Below are positions 45,739-52,834 of a DNA stretch of 64,000 bases, piece after piece. The notes beneath the pieces are model-generated. The model was given only the letters and a program-made list of their open reading frames with translations. It was not told the DNA's origin and ran no database searches. The position numbers were made by a program, and so were the translations under genes. The stretch is from the NCBI RefSeq assembly GCF_004791695.1, contig NZ_SRSO01000006.1, positions 124,001-188,000 of the forward strand. The letters are read 5' to 3'. Origin of the DNA: Flavivirga rizhaonensis. Its GTDB lineage: Bacteria > Bacteroidota > Bacteroidia > Flavobacteriales > Flavobacteriaceae. Numbering within the stretch: position 1 is the stretch's first letter; every line of letters begins with the position of its first letter.

Positions 45739-46190
45739 TTCTCGTTTGTTTTCGTAATCGTGGTTTATGTCGCACAACAACTATACAACTACAACTTTTC
45801 CATAAGAAGCTACAGCTATAGCTTTTATAACTGCAATATATTATTTTTTAGTAGAATCAAATAGGTTTATAATCCAAACCCGTTTATAACTCCCTAACTT
45901 TTATAATAAGTAGTTGCCACTGATTGAAAAACTCATACAGTTACTAGGTTAAGTTAGATATTTAAAAATCAATAATAACGCTTAATTTTTATTATTGCAA
46001 AGTATTGTCCTTTAAGAGTCGTAAAATATGATTGGTTAGGAGCAAAGAGATAAAGCTATTAGACCATTGTACGACTAAATGTTTAATATTTGTAATATTT
46101 AAAAGGTAATTAATTTTATAGGGGTTTATGCCTCCCAAGTTGGAGTGCATACATTATTAATCATGCGGTTAATTATCATAAAAAGTTTTC
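45739..46190. other. Gene-free AT-rich spacer
   Basis: About 450 bases with stop codons in all frames. It has a CGCACAACAACTATACAAC stretch at the start that resembles an attC end and may be the outer limit of the cassette-like array. Nothing else is recognised. Confidence 0.4.
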
Positions 46191-46262
46191 GGTTCGACTT
46201 TCGGTTCATTTTTGCGAAAATCCGCAGTATATAAGGATTTTTACGGTCCACTTTACGGTCCA
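46191..46262. repeat. Paired CGGTYC boxes around an inverted repeat
   Basis: Four six-base boxes in two pairs: CGGTTC at 46191 and 46203, CGGTCC at 46245 and 46257, each pair 12 bases apart. Between the pairs is an inverted repeat AAAATCC / GGATTTT. Read on the - strand, part of it resembles the shared motif at 48013 (ACCG, then CC-TT, then TATACTGCGG). It lies against the 3' end of the AlbA_2 gene. It may be an operator, origin or attachment site. Confidence 0.45.
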
Positions 46263-46265
46263 TTA

Positions 46266-47603
46266 TTAACTCCTATAACCCTCTGCGCATATAAAATATT
46301 TTGTAGCCTTACCGATACCTTCACTTTTTATAATCTTTAGTTCTAAAAGTTCATCAATATCTCTTCTTGTTGTACTTTTTGGAACATCAAGCTTATCTTG
46401 GTATAAGCCACTAGTAATAAACCCATTCTCTTTTATGTACTGAATAGCATTTTTTTGCCTTTCATTTAAATCTAATTTAGAAAGATATTTATCATTATAA
46501 ATATCCTTAAATATAGTTACTGAAACTCCTCCACCTTTTTCTTCAATGTGTGGTTCAGAAAGCCCATGTCTTTTACATTCCTCAATGATTTTAATGGTTC
46601 CTCTCCCCCAAGACTCAATAAGCCCACCTTTGTAAAATACTTGAGCTATAAGCGGGTTTCTAGGATATGAGTTGTGTGTAGTTTTTAAATCCTCAGTAGA
46701 TAATTGTTCTGGTAATTCTCCTATATTCCATATTTCTAACCTGTCTTCAAAAATTCTTACAGTGATAGCAGAGGTTTCATAAACTCGATGAGCAATGGCG
46801 TTTAATAAAATTTCACGGATAGCAGCATAAGGATATTCAGGAGTTTCTATTCTTTGGTTTCCTTCATAACTAATTGATTTAGTGAAATATTTTTTATCCA
46901 AAACCTCCAAGACTTTATCTGCTTGTTCAAATGCATTTCCTTCAACTTCATCTTGATTTAATAATTCGGAGCCTGTATCTCCAAACTTACCAATTTTAAT
47001 AAACGCTGGAGTACAAAAAGCTAAAGGGTCTTTTCCAAATAATAATATAGCAGCTCTTTTATAGTTACCATCATTATCTATAAGGCGAAGATTTTTTAAA
47101 ATAGCTTCAGTATCCGTATCACTTTTTGAAAAAAATAATCTATTACTTGAAGTAGCACTCTTTTTAAATACTTCAACTGCATTTAAATCGATATCTTTAA
47201 TTGAAGCTTTAGGTTCTATAACTTCATCCCAATTAACACCTGCTTTTTTTAGTAAAAAATCATTAAGCGTAGCGCCGTTTAGAGTTTGTGTTGTACTACC
47301 ACTTCTAATATAATATTTGCCTTTATATGAAATTGGTACAGAATAAGCATTTATAACTATTTCTATATAATTTAAGTCATCCTTACTATGATGGTTTACT
47401 TCACAAATAACACCTAGCAGGTCTCTAATTTGGTTTGGTAAATTTACAAGTAGTTTTTCATAATCATCAACACCAACAACCTCTCCTTTATCATTTATGC
47501 CTATAAATAGCTTTCCACCTTCTGCATTAGCAAAAGCAGAAATCCATTCAAAATATTCATTTCTCCAAGATTCTTTCCACTCTATGTTTTGTTTTTCAAG
47601 CAT
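46266..47603 (-). CDS. AlbA_2/HATPase-type ATP-binding regulator
   Basis: A protein of 445 residues. Residues about 5-120 form an AlbA_2 (Schlafen-related) domain (IEWKESW at the start, FANAEGGKLFIGINDKGEVV). Residues about 265-370 hold the HATPase_c_4 part (AIREILLNAIAHRVY, then GRGTIKIIEECKRHGL). The last 60 residues are a winged helix (PKSTTRRDIDELLELKII). Such proteins are ATP-binding transcription regulators, frequent near mobile and defence genes. It is divergent from the structural module and could control it. Confidence 0.85.
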   Translation of the reverse strand: MLEKQNIEWKESWRNEYFEWISAFANAEGGKLFIGINDKGEVVGVDDYEKLLVNLPNQIRDLLGVICEVNHHSKDDLNYIEIVINAYSVPISYKGKYYIRSGSTTQTLNGATLNDFLLKKAGVNWDEVIEPKASIKDIDLNAVEVFKKSATSSNRLFFSKSDTDTEAILKNLRLIDNDGNYKRAAILLFGKDPLAFCTPAFIKIGKFGDTGSELLNQDEVEGNAFEQADKVLEVLDKKYFTKSISYEGNQRIETPEYPYAAIREILLNAIAHRVYETSAITVRIFEDRLEIWNIGELPEQLSTEDLKTTHNSYPRNPLIAQVFYKGGLIESWGRGTIKIIEECKRHGLSEPHIEEKGGGVSVTIFKDIYNDKYLSKLDLNERQKNAIQYIKENGFITSGLYQDKLDVPKSTTRRDIDELLELKIIKSEGIGKATKYFICAEGYRS

Positions 47604-47740
47604 ACCTATATTATTGTTAAATATACCTCAAAGGTAATTATTATTTTAAAGATTTAAAGGTTCAATGGAGTGATGAAATTCCAGTTTCTTTTGTTTTCAT
47701 TCTGGTATAATTATTATTTCTGAAATGTATAAGCCTAAAT

Positions 47741-47903
47741 AGTGTCTGGTCGGAAACACAGCAAAATTAAAAAAGTTTCTTTTTGCAATCTTTGCATTTA
47801 TTTTTAATCGCCTGATGCTAAGGCATCACCTTATAAAAAGTAAATACAAATCTTATCAAAAATAACTCTTTTTATAAAACTCACCTGTTTCCGACCAGGC
47901 ACT
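47741..47903. mobile_element. MITE, 163 bp
   Basis: Terminal inverted repeats of 18 bases, AGTGTCTGGTCGGAAACA at 47741-47758 and its complement at 47886-47903 with one mismatch. An AAAT flanks both sides, a likely 4-bp target duplication. No coding frame inside; a small central hairpin (TGATGC / GCATCA). It should be mobilised by a transposase with the same ends elsewhere in the genome. Confidence 0.75.
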
Positions 47904-48012
47904 AAATAAAAAATAGTTTATGTTTTGAGTTACTCAAGGGTAGTATTTTACTCCCTTATACTAACATGCAACATAACGTTATGTTTAGCTCTTATTTAAA
48001 AAACATTCGTGA

Positions 48013-48032
48013 ACCGAACTCCCTTTTTATAC
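48013..48032 (+). promoter_or_regulatory. Shared upstream motif, copy 3
   Basis: ACCGAACTCCCTTTTTATAC lies 123 bases before the first gene of the structural module. It matches copy 1 (3758) at 15 of 20 and copy 2 (12236) at 14 of 20. It links the right module to the two left operons. Confidence 0.45.
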
Positions 48033-48135
48033 TGCGGTCTACTTACTAATATTATAGAAATTCGTCATCGAACAAGGTTCAAGGTTTAGAGACCTAGCCA
48101 GATTAACAAGTTTTAAGAATAAACAAACAACACTA

Positions 48136-48309
48136 ATGGCAAAAGAAAATGACATCGCCTGGACACCCATTTTATATTGTGTAGGAGCCGGAATTGCTGG
48201 TATCGCACTAGGAACTTTTTTGGTAGCTCCAATGGTTCAAAAAATGAAGGCAAAAAAGATAGCTGAAAAACAAAAGAAAGCTGTCGCCCCGACAACTAAG
48301 AAAGTATAG
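48136..48309 (+). CDS. Small membrane protein, 57 aa
   Basis: One membrane helix (residues about 10-33, with GAGIAGIALGTFLVAP) followed by a Lys-rich tail. It opens the structural module, 61 bases before the candidate capsid gene. Small proteins with a single helix and a basic tail are typical of the inner membrane of membrane-containing viruses. Confidence 0.7.
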   Translation: MAKENDIAWTPILYCVGAGIAGIALGTFLVAPMVQKMKAKKIAEKQKKAVAPTTKKV

Positions 48310-48369
48310 TATTTAGAGATACAAAAATGTGCTTTCAAAATTTTATAAATCATTTTAAAAGACAAAAAA

Positions 48370-49287
48370 ATGAGCGATTATAATGACGAATTGATGCGTT
48401 ACGAAGATGCTGCTGAAGACCAGTATGATGACTTTGATAACGATGAAGATATGTATGATGATGAGGAAGACGATTTCGAGACTGGATTTGACGGTTTAGA
48501 AGACGGCTATGATGAGGAGTACGAAGACGAGTATGATGGTTTTATAGACGAAGGAGGATATGATGAAGATATGTATGACGATTATTCAAAAACGTCTATC
48601 GGTAAAATCGACCCTAACGACAGGACACTTACCGTGGTCGTTGCCAATACATCTGGTGCAGCAGCCGAAGCTGTTGTTTTTGGTGGTAATGCCGAATCGG
48701 CACAACCAGCAGGAGTTACAGTAGTAGTTGAAGAATCTAGTCATAAGGAGGTTAGAGAAGAAAGTAAATCAAATCCGTTTAAAATTGCGGGAATGAAATA
48801 CTCCGTAAGTAATCCGTTGCAATTTGATAATGTACTGCGTATTGATCGCAGAACCGCATCGGGTTCAAAAACTACTAGGGTTTACCAGCCTCGTAATGCA
48901 ACATCACCTCAAAACTTCTCACAATCTCTGATTGATGATGATAACTTTGAGATGGATGTTACTGGACAGGATTCACTACGTTTAATGATTGAAGATGGCG
49001 TTACTGCCGTATTCACCTTTACAATCAAAGCAAGAGCAAACATTGGAAACCTTCTTAAAGGGGGTAATGTTGCTGAGTTATCACGTGCTCCAAGAACAAC
49101 GGGGCTACCTCAATTGGATTTGCTTAGACGTAGTCGTCCCACGGCTCTTGGGCTTCGTCCCAAACGACCCGTGAGACGTTTTAGAAAACGCACTCGACCA
49201 ACTAGGAATCGTCGAAGAATTGTACGTCGACCAGCATCAACTTCAAGAAGACCCGTTTCTCGACTTGTGAGACGAAGAAGACGTTAA
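48370..49287 (+). CDS. Candidate capsid protein: acidic head, beta domain, Arg-rich tail
   Basis: A protein of 305 residues in three parts. Residues 1-75 are extremely acidic, rich in Asp, Glu, Tyr and Gly. Residues about 78-245 are beta-rich (TLTVVVANTSGAAAEAVVFG, PAGVTVVVEE, then MKYSVSNPLQFDNVLRI and VTAVFTFTIKAR), compatible with a jelly-roll. The last 55 residues hold about 25 Arg, a nucleic acid or membrane contact tail. No signal peptide or membrane helix. A strong terminator follows directly, which suits a highly made product. I do not recognise a family; major capsid protein is my best inference. Confidence 0.6.
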   Translation: MSDYNDELMRYEDAAEDQYDDFDNDEDMYDDEEDDFETGFDGLEDGYDEEYEDEYDGFIDEGGYDEDMYDDYSKTSIGKIDPNDRTLTVVVANTSGAAAEAVVFGGNAESAQPAGVTVVVEESSHKEVREESKSNPFKIAGMKYSVSNPLQFDNVLRIDRRTASGSKTTRVYQPRNATSPQNFSQSLIDDDNFEMDVTGQDSLRLMIEDGVTAVFTFTIKARANIGNLLKGGNVAELSRAPRTTGLPQLDLLRRSRPTALGLRPKRPVRRFRKRTRPTRNRRRIVRRPASTSRRPVSRLVRRRRR

Positions 49288-49326
49288 GCCCAAACAGGCA
49301 GACTGACTTTGCTTACCTAATTCCAG

Positions 49327-49370
49327 ACAGCCAGAGTCGAGGTTTTTTTAACCAAGCTCTGGCTGTTTTT
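49327..49370 (+). terminator. Strong terminator after the candidate capsid gene
   Basis: Perfect ten-base stem ACAGCCAGAG / CTCTGGCTGT with a 20-base loop and a T run, 39 bases after the stop. The following genes lack an obvious new promoter, so partial read-through may set the ratio of capsid to other products. Confidence 0.8.
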
Positions 49371-49387
49371 ATGACAGCCAAGTTACT

Positions 49388-50029
49388 ATGAAACATACAA
49401 AAAGAAATATACCACTTGCACAAAACAGGATAGACTACATCGTATTTCACAATAAGGATGAAGCTGCAAAACTGCTTTATAATTACGGATTTGAACCTCC
49501 TAAAAATCCACAGCATTTAGTTACAGCTATTAAAGAGCTTGTGCAAAAGAAGGGACGTAAAGTCATCAAAGAATTAATTCATATACATCCTGATAAGTCA
49601 GTTATTCTTAAGCTTAATCTTCCTAAAGAAGACAACTTTTGTGAAGCGTGCAACAACAATTCTTATAACGACGAGCAAAATTATTGTGCTTCTTGTGGGC
49701 ATTCTAATTATACTGGTTCAGGGGATAAAGCTACTTTTTTGAGTCAATTAAATACTTATAATGATACTGAGCTAGAAAAGTACTATCAAGGGATTGTAGA
49801 CAAATCGAATAAAGAACCAGACAATAAAATCTTATCTCAAGAAGTACAGATGGTTTGGAACGAGTTGCGTAATCGTAAAGAAATATCAAAAAAAGAAGAA
49901 GATCAACCCAAAGAATCGTCCGAAGATTTCAGAATCACTAAAAATGAACTACTCCTTTTGGGAGCAGTCTTTGTTGCTGGTGCTTTGGTTGGACATGGTT
50001 TAAAATTCAATTTTAATAATGGCAAATAA
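49388..50029 (+). CDS. Zinc-ribbon protein with C-terminal membrane helix
   Basis: A protein of 213 residues. The N-terminal 70 residues form a helical domain also found at the start of the next protein. Residues about 80-100 hold two C-x2-C pairs (FCEACNN and YCASCGH), a zinc ribbon. A charged helical stretch follows and the C-terminus ends in one membrane helix (LLLLGAVFVAGALVGHGL). Eleven bases overlap with the next gene. Probably a membrane-anchored structural or assembly protein. Confidence 0.7.
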   Translation: MKHTKRNIPLAQNRIDYIVFHNKDEAAKLLYNYGFEPPKNPQHLVTAIKELVQKKGRKVIKELIHIHPDKSVILKLNLPKEDNFCEACNNNSYNDEQNYCASCGHSNYTGSGDKATFLSQLNTYNDTELEKYYQGIVDKSNKEPDNKILSQEVQMVWNELRNRKEISKKEEDQPKESSEDFRITKNELLLLGAVFVAGALVGHGLKFNFNNGK

Positions 50030-50651
50030 AACAGATCAAATCAAATACAATCAAGCAATCGATAATATAAGTTACTTGATTCTTAACCATTCTAAACCCT
50101 TAGAGGATTTACTTACAGAATATAACATCATTTTTCAAGTAAAACCAACAAAAGGGCAACTTATCAATGAAGTTGTAAGGCAATTGAAAGCAGGGAATGC
50201 TGCTTTTTCAAAAGATTTAGAAAGTCTAATTAATAAACTCACATCACAACAAGAGGATCAATTTTTTGGAAGTCTTTTAAAAATTGGAGGGAGCTTGATA
50301 GGTGGACTCTTTAAAAAGAAAAGGCGTCCTGCTAGCGGATCGAACACTGGAGCAGCACAAGCACAAGCAGCAGCACAAGCAGCGGCAGTTAAAAGAGATA
50401 TGGAAATGCGTATGCAACGTATGCGTGAAGAACAAGCACGTAAAGAAGAAGAACGCAAGCGTAGAGAAGAAGAAGAACGTCGTCGTCGTGAAGCTGAAGC
50501 ACGTAAAAAAGAAGCGGAAGCCAAGAAAAAGACTAATATGATGCTTGTAATAGGTGGTGCAGTAGTAGTTATAGGTTTAGTAGCAGTTGTAACGATGAAG
50601 TCTAGCAGTTCAAACCAAAGGTTTCGAGATTCAAACCAACGGCTTCAATAG
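50019..50651 (+). CDS. Coiled-coil protein with C-terminal membrane helix
   Basis: A protein of 210 residues. The first 70 residues resemble the N-terminal domain of the previous protein (PLEDLLTEYNIIF and KGQLINEVVRQLK). Then come a Gly-rich hydrophobic loop (GSLIGGLFKKKRR), an Ala/Gln stretch, a long highly charged coiled coil of Arg, Glu and Lys (about residues 122-172), and a membrane helix (MMLVIGGAVVVIGLVAVV). This architecture recalls DNA- or membrane-binding structural proteins. No family recognised. Confidence 0.7.
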   Translation: MANKTDQIKYNQAIDNISYLILNHSKPLEDLLTEYNIIFQVKPTKGQLINEVVRQLKAGNAAFSKDLESLINKLTSQQEDQFFGSLLKIGGSLIGGLFKKKRRPASGSNTGAAQAQAAAQAAAVKRDMEMRMQRMREEQARKEEERKRREEEERRRREAEARKKEAEAKKKTNMMLVIGGAVVVIGLVAVVTMKSSSSNQRFRDSNQRLQ

Positions 50652-50652
50652 T

Positions 50653-51408
50653 ATGATAAACACATACGCGCTTACCGATTATGATGTTTATAACGAAGGA
50701 GCGTTTGATGATTACAGACGCTCATTTCGTAGAAATACAGTTAGAAGAAGAGTGCCACCACGAAGATTTACTACAAAAAAGTCAGGTAGGTATAGGGCTA
50801 CTGGTATTCCTAAACGAATAGGGTATCCAAGAGTCGCACGTAAAGTTGTCAAAAGAAAAAGAGTCGTATACAAACCACCAATAGGGCAATTTAAAGGTTC
50901 TCGCAAAATTCCGACAAATGTTTTGCGCTCAAAGAGTTTGCTCAAACAGAAGCAATACCCAAGAATTGTTCGTAGCATTCCCAAAAAAAAACATCCAACA
51001 TATAGACCCATATTAAAACGAAGCAAAACGTCTCCAAAAATTCCAGTAAATGTTTTGCGTCCGATGCCTAAAACTGTGTCTCGTCCTCAAAATAGAAAAG
51101 TATTGGTTAGACAAAAACCGCAGGTTAAAAGGTTTACAAAACCCATCATTCCTAATGTGGATCATATTACAACAAAAAATAGTGCCATTAAGAAAATGGA
51201 CCTGTCAAAAAATAATCTTAATACAGACGTTCAGAAAAAACCTAAAACCAGACAAACTGAAATGTCACGTCATGCAAAATTATGGCGAGCTACTAAAATT
51301 TATGGAGGCGTTGTTTTAGGGATCGGAGCATTATATGGAATTTACAAATTAGTCAAGAACAAAAGAGGCAATGGACATATTAGCACAAATACAGGAACAG
51401 GACTTTAA
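50653..51408 (+). CDS. Very basic protein with internal repeats and membrane helix
   Basis: A protein of 251 residues, extremely rich in Arg, Lys and Pro, with two copies of a unit containing KIPTNVLR or KIPVNVLR, about 44 residues apart. The last 30 residues form a membrane helix (YGGVVLGIGALYGIYKLV). The charge points to binding of the genome to a membrane or condensation of DNA. It starts one base after the previous stop and overlaps the next gene by 38 bases. Confidence 0.7.
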   Translation: MINTYALTDYDVYNEGAFDDYRRSFRRNTVRRRVPPRRFTTKKSGRYRATGIPKRIGYPRVARKVVKRKRVVYKPPIGQFKGSRKIPTNVLRSKSLLKQKQYPRIVRSIPKKKHPTYRPILKRSKTSPKIPVNVLRPMPKTVSRPQNRKVLVRQKPQVKRFTKPIIPNVDHITTKNSAIKKMDLSKNNLNTDVQKKPKTRQTEMSRHAKLWRATKIYGGVVLGIGALYGIYKLVKNKRGNGHISTNTGTGL

Positions 51409-51598
51409 TCAAATTGGACAACTGGAAGCAGGATTTTTATACGGTTCCGTAAAAAATGTAGGGGCTGTGCCTGCCATAGTCAATGGTGTTACACTTGCTC
51501 CTGGAGAAGCAAAAGGTTATCCGTTTGTCGGTAAAGGGTATCAAGCTGTTTCGTTTGATCCCAACGGTAGCACATTGCGAGTATTAGTGATAATCTAA
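51371..51598 (+). CDS. Small beta-rich protein, 75 aa
   Basis: Starts inside the previous gene, in another frame. The sequence is beta-rich with turns (GSVKNVGAVPAIVNGVTLAP, then GEAKGYPFVGKG). It has no membrane helix and no charged tail, unlike its neighbours. It could be a minor capsid or spike-base protein. Not recognised. Confidence 0.65.
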   Translation: MDILAQIQEQDFNQIGQLEAGFLYGSVKNVGAVPAIVNGVTLAPGEAKGYPFVGKGYQAVSFDPNGSTLRVLVII

Positions 51599-51608
51599 AT
51601 AAAAATAA

Positions 51609-52076
51609 ATGATTACAGGAGAAACAGAAGCTATAATCCAAAGACAATTGGGAGAAGAGGACTATGATGAATTCTTTGGAAGCAGGAAAAAACGTAAGGC
51701 TCGTAGAGCAAAAAGGGCTGCCAAAAAAGTAGAAAGGCGTTCTGCTCCAAAACGTATTGAAAGGAAAGCGAAGCGAAAAGTTTTCTTTTCAAAACTTGGT
51801 CAGGCATATCAGGGTCTTGGAGGAGCAACGGCATTGGGAGCAGCTATAGATACCATTACAAAACCAACTACTGTTTCAAAATATCCCTTAACAAACAACG
51901 AAGTATCGGAAGATTACTCTATTTCTGTTGGGGCTTCAAACGATGATCCACTTCCAGATAAAAAACAATTCCCTATCAAGTATATAATTGTAGGTAGTGT
52001 GGTATTTATAGGAATTATTGGAGTAATAGTTTACGCCAATAAAAAGAAGAAACTCAGAATGCAACAATATAGGTAA
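51609..52076 (+). CDS. Basic protein with C-terminal membrane helix, 155 aa
   Basis: The first 25 residues are acidic, then a strongly basic stretch (KKRKARRAKRAAKKVERR), a linker and a membrane helix near the end (KYIIVGSVVFIGIIGVIVYA). It shares this design with the proteins at 50653 and 50019. The stop overlaps the next ATG. A membrane-anchored DNA contact protein is a reasonable guess. Confidence 0.65.
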   Translation: MITGETEAIIQRQLGEEDYDEFFGSRKKRKARRAKRAAKKVERRSAPKRIERKAKRKVFFSKLGQAYQGLGGATALGAAIDTITKPTTVSKYPLTNNEVSEDYSISVGASNDDPLPDKKQFPIKYIIVGSVVFIGIIGVIVYANKKKKLRMQQYR

Positions 52077-52834
52077 TGATTATTCCAATTCCATCAAATA
52101 AAGAGAGGCTCACTATTACACTTAATATCGAGGCATACCATCCGTTTCAATTGGGAATGCGGGTGTACGATCCCGATCACCCAAACACGTATTATTTTAG
52201 ACGTAAATCCACTTTTATAGAAGGAAAACTAAAACGTGAACTAAAAATTCCGTTACCAGTATCTCCGCAGTTATTGGAACTGGAACTTTATAATAAAGAT
52301 ACAGGTGATGATTATGATTTCAAAATTCAAAATTTTGAAATTGAAAAAATGCCTTCTGGGAAAGTTTGGGCAACTGACGAACAGCACCGTTTTCTGGAAT
52401 TTGCCATTCAGTTTGCTCAAAAAGCGGGATACGTGCCAACTGGATTTTATGATAGTCCTAATCACGAATTTTTGTTTCAATACTTGCCCTCTATCACAGA
52501 TGCTTTTGGAAAGGAGTTGATTACGCCCGCAAGAACACATCGTAAAATGCCTAGAGTGCAGATTTCTCAACGCATGTTCAAATCTTATTCTATTCCTATA
52601 AGGGTAGCAATTTTGGCACATGAAGGATGCCATTGGTTTTTAAATACGCGAAGTCAAAAAACGGCTGATTTATGCGGTATTAAACAATATCTCGATTATG
52701 GTTTTCCAACCATTGAAGCTGTTTATGCCGTGACCAAAGTTTTTGGTCAACATCCTGAAGTTGTAGGGGAATCTCAAATACAACGTACCAAGGATGTTAT
52801 TGCATTTATTGATAAATATAAAGCGGATGCGTAA
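52076..52834 (+). CDS. HExxH zinc metalloprotease
   Basis: A protein of 252 residues. The zinc motif HEGCH is at residues 182-186 (in ILAHEGCHWFLNT), and an Asp in KTADLCG twelve residues on is a likely third ligand. The first 90 residues are a beta sandwich. There is no signal peptide, so it works in the cytosol or the particle. In a capsid gene cluster a maturation protease or a host-wall protein is the natural role; neither is proven. The last eight bases overlap the next gene. Confidence 0.6.
   Translation: MIIPIPSNKERLTITLNIEAYHPFQLGMRVYDPDHPNTYYFRRKSTFIEGKLKRELKIPLPVSPQLLELELYNKDTGDDYDFKIQNFEIEKMPSGKVWATDEQHRFLEFAIQFAQKAGYVPTGFYDSPNHEFLFQYLPSITDAFGKELITPARTHRKMPRVQISQRMFKSYSIPIRVAILAHEGCHWFLNTRSQKTADLCGIKQYLDYGFPTIEAVYAVTKVFGQHPEVVGESQIQRTKDVIAFIDKYKADA

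Noticed and set aside
46223..48035. TATACTGCGG shared by 46.2 kb and 48.0 kb, taken as attachment sites
   Set aside because: Almost the same bases also occur inside the gene at 55400 (near 55750), so chance is not excluded; the two copies are also in opposite orientation.
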